From positions 1 through 41,079 of the forward strand of contig NZ_KB902692.1 of NCBI RefSeq assembly GCF_000379605.1: a DNA stretch of 41,079 nucleotides. The letters are read 5' to 3'. The notes beneath the pieces were generated by a model. That model ran no database searches. It saw nothing but the letters and a program-made list of their open reading frames with translations, and was not told the DNA's origin. Below are positions 15,476-25,006 of this stretch, one piece after another. How positions within the stretch are numbered: position 1 is the first letter of the stretch; each line of letters opens with the position of its first letter. The stretch is from Rhizobium giardinii bv. giardinii H152 (GTDB lineage: Bacteria > Pseudomonadota > Alphaproteobacteria > Rhizobiales > Rhizobiaceae). Both the position numbers and the translations under genes were made by a program.

Positions 15476-17542
15476 TTGGTTGCGGCTTACCTGGAAAAAT
15501 TGAACGAACAGCAGCGGCTTGCCGTTGAGCATGGGGTCGGACTGCCGGCTGACAAGGCCGGCGGTCCCTTGTTGATCATCGCTGGAGCCGGGTCGGGCAA
15601 GACAAACACGCTTGCCCACCGGGTGGCGCATCTGATCGTCAACGGTGCGGACCCCAGGCGAATATTGCTTATGACGTTCTCCCGCCGAGCTGCATCGGAG
15701 ATGTCCCGTCGCGTAGAACGTATTTGCAAGCAGGTTTTGGCATCAAACGCTGCGATCATGACGGACGCCCTCGTCTGGGCGGGAACGTTCCACGGGATCG
15801 GCGCGCGGCTGCTGCGAATCTATGCCGAGCAGATCGGTCTCAACGTGGACTTCACGATCCACGACCGCGCCGACTCGGCCGATCTCATGAACCTGGTCCG
15901 GCACGAGCTTGGCCTTTCCAAGACCGAAACGAGGTTCCCCACTAAGGGCACCTGCCTTTCGATCTATTCGCGAACGGTCAATTCCGAAACGCCGCTGAGC
16001 GAGGTCCTACGAAACCGGTACCCTTGGGTCTCCGAATGGGAACAGCAATTGAAGCAGCTGTTCACCGGCTATGTCGAAGCAAAACAGGCCCAGAACATCC
16101 TCGACTACGATGACCTTCTGCTCTACTGGGCGCAAATGGTGGGCGACCCTGAACTCGCCGAGGATATAGGCAACCGGTTCGACCATATCCTCGTCGACGA
16201 ATATCAGGACACCAACCGCCTCCAGTCTTCTGTGCTCATGGCCATGAAGCCGGGCGGACGCGGCCTGACCGTCGTGGGCGACGACGCGCAATCGATCTAT
16301 TCTTTTCGCGCTGCAACCGTCAGGAACATCCTTGACTTTCCAAAGGCGTTCTCACCGGCGGCCGACGTCATCACGCTTGACCGCAATTATCGCTCGACGC
16401 AGACGATCTTGGCGGCGGCCAACGGCGTCATCGACCTTGCACGGGAACGGTTCACCAAGAACCTCTGGACAAACAGGCCGTCAGGAGAGCGTCCAAGACT
16501 CCTAACGGTGAAGGACGACAACGACCAGGCTAGCTACATTGTCGAACAGGTGCTCGCCAACCGTGAGACCGGGATGATGCTGAAGCAGCAGGCCGTTCTC
16601 TTCCGTTCATCCAGTCACAGCGGTCCGCTTGAGGTGGAACTCACGAGGCGAAATATACCCTACGTCAAGTTTGGCGGCCTGAAATTCCTGGATAGCGCTC
16701 ATGTCAAGGACATACTGGCCGTACTACGGTTTGCGCAAAATCCCCTTGATCGCGTCGCTGGCTTCCGTCTGCTCCAGATGTTGCCCGGAATCGGACCGCA
16801 GACGGCAGGCAGGATCCTGGACACCATAGCTGCCGATCCGGAGCCGCTCGTCTCGCTCGCCGAGGTTCCTCCACCACCGAAAACTGGTGAGGATTGGGCA
16901 CATTTCGTTGAGCTCCTGGCAGGGTTGAGGCAATCCGGTTCCCAATGGCCGTTGGAGATTGCCGAGGCGCGGGCGTGGTACGAGCCGCATCTCGATCGGA
17001 TCCATGAGGACGCGGAGACCCGCAAGTCAGACCTGCTGCAGCTCGAACAGATCGCCTCCGGCTACCCCAGTCGCGAGCGTTTCCTGACAGAACTGACGCT
17101 TGATCCGCCCGATGCCACCAGCGACCAGGCCGGCATGCCTTTGCTGGATGAGGACTATCTCATCCTGTCGACAATCCATTCAGCCAAAGGCCAGGAATGG
17201 CGGTCTGTATTCATGCTGAATGTGGTCGATGGTTGCATCCCGTCGGATCTGGGTACTGGCACCACCGAGGATATCGAGGAGGAACGTCGGCTGCTCTATG
17301 TTGCCATGACCAGAGCGAAGGACAGCCTGACCCTGGTTATGCCGCAGCGCTTCTTCACCGGCGGCCAGCACGCCCAAGGTGATCGGCATATCTACGCGTC
17401 GAGAACCCGCTTTATCCCTGCGACCCTTCTCCAGTTTTTCGAGACGGCGACCTGGCCCGCAGTAAGCGCCGCAGCCTCGGAGCGTAGCGCCAGGCAGATT
17501 CGCATCGACGTCGCCGCCCGAATGAAAACGATGTGGAAATAG
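15476..17542 (+). CDS. UvrD/Rep-family ATP-dependent DNA helicase
   Basis: 688 residues if translation starts at TTG 15476, which has GGGGA six bases upstream and starts the conserved YLEKLNEQQRLAV motif near the N-terminus; an ATG at 15332 would add 48 unconserved residues and has no clear site. Superfamily 1 motifs: AGAGSGKT (36-43, Walker A), VDEYQDTN (from 240, Walker B), GDDAQSIYSFRAA, LDRNYRS, ILSTIHSAKGQEW and RRLLYVAMTRAKD. These enzymes unwind DNA 3' to 5' in repair and replication restart. It stands just upstream of the NHEJ operon on the same strand, so a repair role with LigD/Ku is plausible but inferred. The C-terminus is shorter than in UvrD proper. Confidence 0.9.
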   Translation: MVAAYLEKLNEQQRLAVEHGVGLPADKAGGPLLIIAGAGSGKTNTLAHRVAHLIVNGADPRRILLMTFSRRAASEMSRRVERICKQVLASNAAIMTDALVWAGTFHGIGARLLRIYAEQIGLNVDFTIHDRADSADLMNLVRHELGLSKTETRFPTKGTCLSIYSRTVNSETPLSEVLRNRYPWVSEWEQQLKQLFTGYVEAKQAQNILDYDDLLLYWAQMVGDPELAEDIGNRFDHILVDEYQDTNRLQSSVLMAMKPGGRGLTVVGDDAQSIYSFRAATVRNILDFPKAFSPAADVITLDRNYRSTQTILAAANGVIDLARERFTKNLWTNRPSGERPRLLTVKDDNDQASYIVEQVLANRETGMMLKQQAVLFRSSSHSGPLEVELTRRNIPYVKFGGLKFLDSAHVKDILAVLRFAQNPLDRVAGFRLLQMLPGIGPQTAGRILDTIAADPEPLVSLAEVPPPPKTGEDWAHFVELLAGLRQSGSQWPLEIAEARAWYEPHLDRIHEDAETRKSDLLQLEQIASGYPSRERFLTELTLDPPDATSDQAGMPLLDEDYLILSTIHSAKGQEWRSVFMLNVVDGCIPSDLGTGTTEDIEEERRLLYVAMTRAKDSLTLVMPQRFFTGGQHAQGDRHIYASRTRFIPATLLQFFETATWPAVSAAASERSARQIRIDVAARMKTMWK

Positions 17543-17779
17543 CGAGGTGCCCGGTCCCGGAATGAGATGGTGCGGATTAATCTTGATATTGACGGGTCCT
17601 TTCTCCAGGCCTCGCAGATTGTCCGATAGGGCGTTCGCCATCGCAGCGCCATGAGGTGTTTGGCGAAGTTGTTGGCAGTGATGAAGGCCCCGACATAGCA
17701 GTCAGGATGACAGCGCAGTCACCACGAAGAAGGCTGCACCCTTATTGCAGATTTGCCGGACAAGCCATAGCGTGGCGAT

Positions 17780-20227
17780 ATGGCGACATCGAAACTGGCG
17801 GCCTATCGCAAAAAGCGGGACTTTTCGAAGACGCGGGAGCCGGTTGGGAGTCTCGCCGGCGACGGCAACCGTTTTGTCGTGCACAAACATCACGCCACTG
17901 CGGATCATTACGATTTGCGGCTGCAGGTCGGCGGCGTGCTGAAAAGCTGGGCTGTTCCAAAGGGGCCATCGCTCAACCCGGTCGATAAGCGGCTGGCAGT
18001 GGAAACGGAAGATCATCCCCTGGAATACATCGACTTCGAGGGTGTGATCCCTGAGGGCGAATACGGCGCCGGTCCGATGATCGTCTGGGACACCGGCGTC
18101 TGGGCGCCGATGGACGATGTCGAGAAGAGCTTGCGGACGGGTGCCTTCAAGTTTCGACTAGCCGGCGATAAGCTCAATGGCGGCTGGATGCTTGCGCGGC
18201 TGAAGGCCGGGGATGGGGATCATGGGCGCAACTGGCTGCTGTTGAAGGAACATGACCTCGCTGCAGACGACACCATCGACATCCTCGCGGCGCGTCCGGA
18301 AAGCGTCAAGTCCGGCCGGCGGATAGAGGAACTGGTGGAGAAGCCAAAGCCTGCAGGCAGGCCGGTAAAGTTCAATCTGAGGGCGATTCCTGGTGCGGTG
18401 AAAGGCGCCTTGCCAGCGCGCATTGAGCCGCAACTTGCAACGCCGATGGCAATTCCACCCGGCCGCGCCGACCAAGGCGAGATCTGGCTGCACGAGATCA
18501 AGTTCGACGGCTACCGGACAATGGCGCACGTTTCCGCCGGTGCGGTGCATCTGCTCACCCGCGGCGGACTGGATTGGACGAAGCGCTATGGTGACTTGCC
18601 GGAGGCTTTCCGCCGGCTGCCGAGCCGCGACGCCGTCATCGACGGCGAAATCGTCGTGCTCGACGACAAGGGGATCAGCCGGTTCGCGTTGCTGCAGGAT
18701 GCGCTCGCCAAAGGCGCAGGCACCAGCCTTGTCTTCTATGCCTTCGACCTCCTCCATCTCGACGGCTGGGACCTTGCCAACGTTGCTCTCGAGAAACGCA
18801 AGGCGCTGCTGGCGCAGCTGCTCGAGGGGCACATATCCAGCCACTCCGCCATTCAGCTGAGCGATCACGTCGTTGGCGACGGGCGTGCGCTTTACGAGCA
18901 GGCCTCGGAAATGGGGCTCGAAGGCATCGTGTCGAAGCGTGCCTCGGCCCCCTATCATTGTGGCCGATCGAAAACCTGGACCAAGACCAAGGCGTTGAAA
19001 GCCGGCGACTTCGTGATTGCCGGCTACACCACCTCCGAAGCAGCTGAGGGCCTTGCCGCGCTCGCGCTCGGCGAATGGGTGGATGGCGAACTGGAATATC
19101 GCGGCAAGGTCGGAACGGGTTTCGGCGCAGACATGCTCAGGCAATTGCTTGCTCGTCTGCAGCCGCTGCGTGCTGGCGCAACCAAACTCGATGGCGCGCC
19201 AAGGGATATCATCTGGGTCAGGCCGGTGCTTTCTGCGCATATTCACTATGCCAACCGTACCGCCGACAATGCGCTCCGCCACGCCGTCTTCAAGGGGCTT
19301 CGCGACATCTCACTTTCCACCCCGGTTGCCGCCCGGCGCGAGCGGTTGATCTCGGATGCCGATCTCGCCAGCATCACGGTCACCAATCCGACACGCCGGC
19401 TGTTTGGTCGATCGGGTCCCACCAAGCTCGACATCGCGGTCTACTACGCCTTGGTCGGCGATTTCATGCTGCCGCATATTCTCGGCCGCCCGGTCTCGCT
19501 TGTGCGCTGTCCGACGGGAAAGGCGCAGGACTGCTTCTTCCAGCGCCATCCGTTCACTGGCATGCCATCCTCGATGGCGACATTCGCAACCACCAATTCC
19601 GAGGGCGAAACAAAATCCTACCTCTCGGTGGAAGATGCAAGAGGGTTCCTCGCGCTGGCACAATTCGGCGTGGTCGAATTCCACACCTGGGGGACAACTC
19701 GAAAGCGGCTGGAAAAGCCGGATCGTATCGTCTTCGACCTCGATCCCGGCGAGGGTGTCGCCTGGCGCGAGGTGGTCGAGGCGGCCATCCACATCGGTGG
19801 TGAACTGGGTGCCCTTGGCCTTGTCCCATTCGTCAAGACATCGGGCGGCAAGGGTATCCATGTGGTTGTGCCGGTTACGCCGAAGCTCTCCTGGAGGAAA
19901 GCGCATCCGGCGACAAGCGCCATTGCCGCGCGCCTGGCGGCGACTGCTCCGCAAACGTTCACCACGACGATGGGCAAGGACAATCGCATACGGCGCATTT
20001 TCATCGACTTTCACCGCAACGCACGCGGTCATACGGCGGCTGCTCCCTATTCGCTTCGCGCCCGCACCAATCTGCCTGCATCGACCCCCGTGAGTTGGAC
20101 CGATCTTGAAGCTATCGACGCTCCCGAGGATTTGAACTATTCTTCATTGCCGGGCCTTCTGGCCACGTCCGGCGATCCATGGGCCGATATTGACGGCTTC
20201 GCCAGGGATTTGCCCTTGCTGTCTTAA
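17780..20227 (+). CDS. ligD: ATP-dependent DNA ligase D (phosphoesterase-ligase-polymerase)
   Basis: 815 residues, a complete three-domain LigD. Residues about 1-165 are the 3'-phosphoesterase domain (HKHHATADHYDLRL from His35). Residues about 210-520 are the ligase: Lys241 in HEIKFDGYR is the AMP-accepting lysine and GLEGIVSKR a later motif, with an OB fold after about 400. Residues about 540-815 are the archaeo-eukaryotic-primase-like polymerase with the metal-binding Asp653 and Asp655 (FDLDPGEG). It seals double-strand breaks by non-homologous end joining with Ku. The ATG at 17780 has no strong ribosome site. It opens a run of co-directional genes with ku 38 bases downstream. Confidence 0.96.
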   Translation: MATSKLAAYRKKRDFSKTREPVGSLAGDGNRFVVHKHHATADHYDLRLQVGGVLKSWAVPKGPSLNPVDKRLAVETEDHPLEYIDFEGVIPEGEYGAGPMIVWDTGVWAPMDDVEKSLRTGAFKFRLAGDKLNGGWMLARLKAGDGDHGRNWLLLKEHDLAADDTIDILAARPESVKSGRRIEELVEKPKPAGRPVKFNLRAIPGAVKGALPARIEPQLATPMAIPPGRADQGEIWLHEIKFDGYRTMAHVSAGAVHLLTRGGLDWTKRYGDLPEAFRRLPSRDAVIDGEIVVLDDKGISRFALLQDALAKGAGTSLVFYAFDLLHLDGWDLANVALEKRKALLAQLLEGHISSHSAIQLSDHVVGDGRALYEQASEMGLEGIVSKRASAPYHCGRSKTWTKTKALKAGDFVIAGYTTSEAAEGLAALALGEWVDGELEYRGKVGTGFGADMLRQLLARLQPLRAGATKLDGAPRDIIWVRPVLSAHIHYANRTADNALRHAVFKGLRDISLSTPVAARRERLISDADLASITVTNPTRRLFGRSGPTKLDIAVYYALVGDFMLPHILGRPVSLVRCPTGKAQDCFFQRHPFTGMPSSMATFATTNSEGETKSYLSVEDARGFLALAQFGVVEFHTWGTTRKRLEKPDRIVFDLDPGEGVAWREVVEAAIHIGGELGALGLVPFVKTSGGKGIHVVVPVTPKLSWRKAHPATSAIAARLAATAPQTFTTTMGKDNRIRRIFIDFHRNARGHTAAAPYSLRARTNLPASTPVSWTDLEAIDAPEDLNYSSLPGLLATSGDPWADIDGFARDLPLLS

Positions 20228-20265
20228 GGCCGGAAAGCAATCGCGTTGCCGCGCAGGAGATGATC

Positions 20266-21129
20266 ATGGCGCCCAGGGCAAGTTGGAAAGGCTACCTCAA
20301 ACTCAGTCTCGTGAGCTGTCCGGTCCGGCTCTATCCGGCAACCAGTTCGAGCGAGCGCATCAGCTTCAATCAGCTTCACAAGGATACCCATAACCGGATC
20401 AACATGAAGCCGGTCGATCCTGAACTCGGCCTGGTCGAACGGGCGGACCTGGTGAAGGGCTACGAGTACGAAGACAAGAAATACATCATCATCGAGGATG
20501 CCGATCTCGACAGCGTCAGGATCGAATCCAACCACACGATGAATATCGAGGCGTTCGTCGACGAAAAGTCGGTGGATGTCATCTACCAGGATGCGCCCTA
20601 TTATCTGGCGCCGGATGGAGCGATGGCCGAGGAGACCTTCATCGTGCTGCGGGAAGCGATGCGGAAATCCGGCAAGCTGGCGATTGCGCGTCTGGTCCTG
20701 TCGAGCCGCGAGCGGGTGGTCACCATCGGCGCGCGCGAGACCGGTATGTTCGTCTGCACGTTGAGGAATCCGAGCGAGGTGCGCGGTACGGCCGAATATT
20801 TCGGCAATATCCCGGTCGGCAAACCGGAACCCGAAATGCTGCAGCTTGCCGAAGCGCTCATCCAACAGAAGCTGACGACCTTCGATCCCAGGAACTATGA
20901 GGATCGCTACGAAGTCGCGCTGATGCAGATGATCCGTGAGAAACTCAAGGGTCACAAGCCGATCATCGCAGCGGCTCCGGAACGCGGCAATGTCATCAAT
21001 CTCATGGATGCGCTGAAGGCGAGCCTTTCGCAATCGAAGCCTCCCGCCAAGAGCAAGAGCAAGTCGGAGCCGGCGGCGAAAGCCACCGCTTCGGCAACGG
21101 CCAAACCGACGTCCAAGAAGAAAATCTGA
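20266..21129 (+). CDS. ku: Non-homologous end-joining protein Ku
   Basis: 287 residues from ATG 20266, six bases after GGAG and giving the usual MAPRASWKGYLKLSLVSCPV start; an ATG at 20260 overlaps that site. Bacterial Ku forms a homodimer ring that binds DNA ends and recruits LigD. The core runs to about residue 190 (KGYEYEDKKYIIIEDADLDS, then NPSEVRGTAEYF). The C-terminal ~35 residues are Lys/Ala/Ser/Pro-rich, a DNA-binding extension typical of such proteins. The TGA shares its last base with the ATG of the next gene, showing tight translational coupling. Confidence 0.95.
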   Translation: MAPRASWKGYLKLSLVSCPVRLYPATSSSERISFNQLHKDTHNRINMKPVDPELGLVERADLVKGYEYEDKKYIIIEDADLDSVRIESNHTMNIEAFVDEKSVDVIYQDAPYYLAPDGAMAEETFIVLREAMRKSGKLAIARLVLSSRERVVTIGARETGMFVCTLRNPSEVRGTAEYFGNIPVGKPEPEMLQLAEALIQQKLTTFDPRNYEDRYEVALMQMIREKLKGHKPIIAAAPERGNVINLMDALKASLSQSKPPAKSKSKSEPAAKATASATAKPTSKKKI

Positions 21130-22223
21130 TGGCGGTAGCTGGCCAGACCTTCGGGATCGTCGGTGCGCTGGCAGCATTTCCGCGACGGCTGGCGACGCGC
21201 GAAGTCGAACGGCAAGGTGGGCATCTTCGGCGCGGTGTAACGCGCCGAACTTCGCATCTGGTCTTCGGCAGAGGTTTGCTGGCAAAGGCAAGCGAAGCCC
21301 AGATCGAGGCACGGTTCGACACGGAAACGGGCCAAGGCAGGTTTCTTCTCAGCGAGAACGGATTTCTTCGCTTGCTGGGCCTGCTGAGATCGCCGGAAAC
21401 ATCGACCTTGACACGGCAGGCGCTGATCGACCAGTCCCGGCTTTCACCGCGGACCTTCGATTTTCTCTCCCTGTTCGATGCCTTCGAGCACGCCGCCGAA
21501 CCCTATTCGTTCCGTGATCTGATCCTCGCAAGGAAATATGCGGACCTGATTGCCAGCGGCGCACCCTGGAGCGCGATCGCAAGGTCGGTCTCCCGCTCCC
21601 GTTCGGTGGCATCGCTCGCCCGACTGTCGCTCCACCACGAGGGGTCGGATATCATCTATGTGCGCGGTGGCGAAGGTTTGAGCGAACTAGACGGCCAATT
21701 GCTGTTCGATCTTGGAACCCCCGACGACATCGAACTTGACGACCTATTTTCGCAGGCGGAAGCCGCCGAAGCGGATGGCCTGTATGATGAAGCTGCCGCC
21801 CTTTATCAACGTTGCCTCGCCATCGATCCAACGGATCCCGTTGCAGCTTTCAATCGCGCCAATTGCCTCAAGGCGGGTGGCCGGCAATTGGAGGCCGCGC
21901 ATGAGTATGCCCGCGCGCTTAAGCTAGACCCGAGCTTCGTCGAGGCCTGGTTCAATCTCGCCGGGCTTATGGGCGATCGGGGCCGGGTCGATGCGGCTCG
22001 CAGGCACCTGCAAAAAGCGATCGAACTCGATGGCGATTATGCGGATGCCATTTTCAATCTGGCCAAACTGGAATTCGATGCCGGCAATCTCACAGAAGCG
22101 CGACGCCGGTGGGCACGCTATCTCGAACTCGACAGTGATTCCGAATGGGCCCGAACAGCAGCCCGCGGCGTTCAGTTCGTTGACCTCCAGTTCATCGGAA
22201 AAACGGGTGGTCGAAATGCATGA
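21129..22223 (+). CDS. BRCT-like / MerR-like / TPR fusion protein in the NHEJ operon
   Basis: 364 residues, ATG 21129 overlapping the ku stop by one base. Three parts can be seen. Residues about 1-90 read as a BRCT-like fold (FGIVGALAAFPRRLATREVE, RQGGHLRRG, TSHLVFGR), typical of DNA-damage proteins. Residues about 100-190 resemble the MerR-like DNA-binding module found ahead of TPRs in some proteins (PYSFRDLILARKYADLIASG then a DGQLLFDL strand). Residues about 200-345 are three to four tetratricopeptide repeats (YDEAAALYQRCLAIDPTDPV, AAFNRANCLKAGG, EAWFNLAGLMGDRGR). A scaffold or regulator that brings Ku/LigD together is possible, but that role is inferred only from the operon. Domain calls are by eye. 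Confidence 0.75.
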   Translation: MAVAGQTFGIVGALAAFPRRLATREVERQGGHLRRGVTRRTSHLVFGRGLLAKASEAQIEARFDTETGQGRFLLSENGFLRLLGLLRSPETSTLTRQALIDQSRLSPRTFDFLSLFDAFEHAAEPYSFRDLILARKYADLIASGAPWSAIARSVSRSRSVASLARLSLHHEGSDIIYVRGGEGLSELDGQLLFDLGTPDDIELDDLFSQAEAAEADGLYDEAAALYQRCLAIDPTDPVAAFNRANCLKAGGRQLEAAHEYARALKLDPSFVEAWFNLAGLMGDRGRVDAARRHLQKAIELDGDYADAIFNLAKLEFDAGNLTEARRRWARYLELDSDSEWARTAARGVQFVDLQFIGKTGGRNA

Positions 22224-22854
22224 GCGATTTCTGCTCGACGGACCAGGTGATGCTGCCGTCACCATCCTGCTTGCGCACGGCGCCGGTGCGCCGATGGATT
22301 CAGCGTCGATGACCGCGACTGCCAAGGCTCTCGCCGAGGTCGGCTTTCGCATCGCGCGCTTCGAATTTGCATACATGGCAGCCCGCCGCACAGTGGGCCG
22401 CAAGCCACCGCCGCGTGCCGAGACACTTAACCCGGAGTATAGGGCGGCCGTCGCTGAACTCGCCGCAGCCGGCCCTCTCATCATCGGTGGCAAGTCTATG
22501 GGCGGACGGGTCGCCAGCATGGTTGCCGACGATCTTTACTCTGAGGGGAAAATCGCCGGACTTCTCTGCCTCGGCTATCCCTTTCACCCGCCCGGCAAAC
22601 CGGAACAGCTACGCACAAAACATCTCGCCGGCCTGGCGACACCGACCTTGATCTGTCAGGGAACGCGTGACGAGTTCGGCACCCGGCAGGACGTTGCGGA
22701 CTACTTGCTCTCGGACAGGATCGAAATTCTCTGGCTTGAGGATGGCGACCATGATCTCAAGCCGCGCAAGAGCCTCTCGGGTTTCTCGGCTGCCGACCAC
22801 CTGATGACGATGGCCAAGGCGGTGACGACGTGGGCCGGGCGGCGGGCGCGCTGA
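22216..22854 (+). CDS. Alpha/beta hydrolase of the KANL3/Tex30-like type
   Basis: 212 residues from ATG 22216, overlapping the previous stop by eight bases. Fold signs: ILLAHGAGAPMDS near the N-terminus (oxyanion region), nucleophile serine in IGGKSMGGRVAS, acidic residue in CQGTRDEFG and histidine in LEDGDHDLKP, giving a complete Ser-Asp-His triad. The family (also called COG3571-like) has no well-defined substrate. Its tight packing between the TPR protein and xthA implies co-expression with the repair genes; the biochemical link is unknown. Confidence 0.85.
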   Translation: MHERFLLDGPGDAAVTILLAHGAGAPMDSASMTATAKALAEVGFRIARFEFAYMAARRTVGRKPPPRAETLNPEYRAAVAELAAAGPLIIGGKSMGGRVASMVADDLYSEGKIAGLLCLGYPFHPPGKPEQLRTKHLAGLATPTLICQGTRDEFGTRQDVADYLLSDRIEILWLEDGDHDLKPRKSLSGFSAADHLMTMAKAVTTWAGRRAR

Positions 22855-22859
22855 CGCCG

Positions 22860-23633
22860 ATGAAGATCGCGACCTTCAACATCAATGGCGTCAACCGGCG
22901 GCTGGACAATCTGCTTGCCTGGTTGAGCACGGCAAAACCTGATGTCGTCTGCCTCCAGGAGCTCAAGGCAACGGATGGACAATTCCCCAGGGCGGCGATC
23001 GAAGCCGCCGGCTACGGCGCAGTCTGGCGTGGGCAATCAGGCTGGAACGGCGTTGCGATCTTGGCGCGTGACGGCAAACCGATCCTGACCCGGGCCGAGC
23101 TCCCTGGCGATCCGTCCGATACACAGGGCCGTTACATCGAGGCGGCAGTAAACGGCATCCTGATCGCATCGCTTTATGCGCCGAACGGAAATCCGCAGCC
23201 CGGTCCGAAATTCGACTATAAACTTGCCTGGCACGACCGGCTTGCGCTGCATGCCGCGGAATTGCTTGCGGCGGGCGTGCCCGTCGTGCTTGCCGGCGAT
23301 TACAATATCGTTCCGGAACCGCGCGACATTTATCCTACCCGTTCCTATGATGACAACGCTCTTATCCAGCCGGAGAGCCGTGCCGGGTTCCGGCGGCTTG
23401 TTGATCAGGGCTGGCTCGACGCGCTCCGCAGCGTGTATCCTGATGAGACGATTTATACGTTCTGGGACTATCGCCGGAACCGATGGCCGCGCGACGCCGG
23501 TCTGCGCCTGGACCACATCCTTTTGAGCAATGAACTGACCCGCCGGCTCAGTGGCGCTGGCGTCGACCGGCATATCCGTGGCTTGGCTGGCGCAAGCGAC
23601 CATGCACCCGTGTGGATCAGTTTGCGGGATTAA
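22860..23633 (+). CDS. xthA: Exodeoxyribonuclease III (AP endonuclease family)
   Basis: 257 residues from ATG 22860, five bases after the hydrolase stop. Members cleave DNA at abasic sites and remove 3'-blocking groups. Family motifs: MKIATFNINGVNRRL (Asn7), VVCLQELKA with metal ligand Glu34, VLAGDYNIVP, LRLDHILLS and GASDHAPVW with the catalytic histidine. Length is typical. It closes the ligD-ku run; cleaning of 3' ends would complement end joining. Chromosomal xthA is normally elsewhere, so this is probably an extra copy. Confidence 0.94.
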   Translation: MKIATFNINGVNRRLDNLLAWLSTAKPDVVCLQELKATDGQFPRAAIEAAGYGAVWRGQSGWNGVAILARDGKPILTRAELPGDPSDTQGRYIEAAVNGILIASLYAPNGNPQPGPKFDYKLAWHDRLALHAAELLAAGVPVVLAGDYNIVPEPRDIYPTRSYDDNALIQPESRAGFRRLVDQGWLDALRSVYPDETIYTFWDYRRNRWPRDAGLRLDHILLSNELTRRLSGAGVDRHIRGLAGASDHAPVWISLRD

Positions 23634-23661
23634 CAACAACCTGCAGCTCCAGCGACGGCGT

Positions 23662-23958
23662 TTATGATTGGCATCCCAAAGATTGGCATCCATGCCTTGC
23701 TTGTGACCCTTCAGGATCAGTTGACGTGGGTGACCCGCCAGTCGGGGCGCCCGTAGCCGCCCGGAGATCTTGCGAAGAAAGCCGCCAATCGCGTGACCAT
23801 GACCATGGCTCCACAGTGATCAACAATGTGCGTCCACGTTCCGTCGCGTAGGCGTCGGCCGCGGCCAGAGTGGAGAGATCGACGTCTTCCCACGGCAGCA
23901 ACAGATGTTCGATTTCGGAGCTCGATGACACACTCAAATCGCCATTTGGATACGCGCC
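23662..23958 (-). pseudogene. Internal fragment of a glycoside hydrolase (GH26-like)
   Basis: The minus strand encodes GAYPNGDLSVSSSSEIEHLL then LPWEDVDLSTLAAADAYA, RGRTLLITVEPWSW and RDWRLSSQDLR without a start in context or a catalytic domain. The pattern (EH..LPWEDVD, RGR.LL.TVEPW) resembles extracellular beta-glycanase/GH26-like proteins I recall from rhizobial polysaccharide loci. After about 23760 the frame runs into unrelated residues and stops. It adjoins galE, consistent with a decayed polysaccharide locus. Confidence 0.5.
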
Positions 23959-24019
23959 GCCCCAATCTCATGTTCTTCAGCGCCTTCGGCCCCCGTGTGC
24001 TCGATGCCGCCGCGGCGGA

Positions 24020-25006
24020 TTACGACCGCACCTCCAATCCAAAGAAGGGCGCCGCGGTTCGCACGATGGTCGCGAGGTCAGAATATTCGGGCAGGAACCC
24101 AAGGACCTGCTCGGCGCGGCTGGCGTCCGCATACAAAGCCGGCGGGTCGCCCTGGCGGCGATGTCCGATGGCGATCGGGACGTCTTGCCCGGTGACCTGG
24201 TTGATGGCGCGCAAGACCTCCCTGATGGAAGAACCGTGGCCAGCGCCCAAATTGAGAGCCACGCTGTCGCCGCCCTTTTCGATGTGCCGGTAGGCCAGCA
24301 CATGGGCGCGAGCGAGATCGGCCACGTGAACATAGTCGCGTACGCAGGTTCCATCGATCGTCTGGTAGTCGTCGCCGAATATCTTCAGGCGCGGAATCTT
24401 GCCTGCTGCGGCCAGCAGAGCTCGCGGTATCAAATGGGTTTCCAGTTCGGACCATTCGCCGAGGTCCCCCTCCGGATCGGCGCCGCACGCATTGAAGTAG
24501 CGGAGCGCTACGTAACGCAGGCCAAAAGCGGTGGCGTAGTCGGCGAGCATCTGCTCGGCGATCAGTTTCGTCCTGCCATAGGGATTGACCGGTACCTGTG
24601 GTGTCGCCTCGTCAATCGGCAGCTTCGCCGGTACGCCATAGGTTGCGCAGCTTGATGAAAAGATGATCTTGTCGAGCCTCGTGTGCCGGCAGGCGTCGAG
24701 AAGCGACTGCGTTCCACCGACATTGTTGCGGTAATATTTCGCGGGGTCGGTCACGGATTCGCCGACATAGGTCGAAGCGGCGAAATGCATGACGGCGACC
24801 GGCTTGTGCTGCTCGATGACCTGGATCAGGTGAGGCGTGTCTAGGATATCTCCCTGAACGAACGGTCCCCAGCGCACCGATGACAGATTTCCGGTCGCCA
24901 GGTTGTCATAGACAATCGGCTCAACGCCCTCCAGGCGGAGCAGCTTTGCGGTATGACTGCCGACATAGCCGGCACCACCGGTCACGAGTACACGCGGCGT
25001 AACCAT
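24020..25006 (-). CDS. galE: UDP-glucose 4-epimerase
   Basis: 328 residues from ATG 25006 (MVTPRVLVTGGAGYVG), with GGAGG seven bases upstream; the longer upstream frame is unconserved. It interconverts UDP-glucose and UDP-galactose; in rhizobia (exoB) this supplies galactose for exopolysaccharide. NAD-binding GGAGYVG (10-16), catalytic SSSCATYG, Tyr143 and Lys147 (NPYGRTK), and RYFNACGADPEGDLGE are all present. Full length. No other exo genes are visible apart from a glycoside hydrolase fragment next to its 3' end. Confidence 0.95.
   Translation of the reverse strand: MVTPRVLVTGGAGYVGSHTAKLLRLEGVEPIVYDNLATGNLSSVRWGPFVQGDILDTPHLIQVIEQHKPVAVMHFAASTYVGESVTDPAKYYRNNVGGTQSLLDACRHTRLDKIIFSSSCATYGVPAKLPIDEATPQVPVNPYGRTKLIAEQMLADYATAFGLRYVALRYFNACGADPEGDLGEWSELETHLIPRALLAAAGKIPRLKIFGDDYQTIDGTCVRDYVHVADLARAHVLAYRHIEKGGDSVALNLGAGHGSSIREVLRAINQVTGQDVPIAIGHRRQGDPPALYADASRAEQVLGFLPEYSDLATIVRTAAPFFGLEVRS

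Noticed and set aside
17180..17641. Minus-strand frame over the helicase end with a PHHLIPGPGTS stretch
   Set aside because: Most of it is antisense to the helicase; the remaining part matches no family I know.
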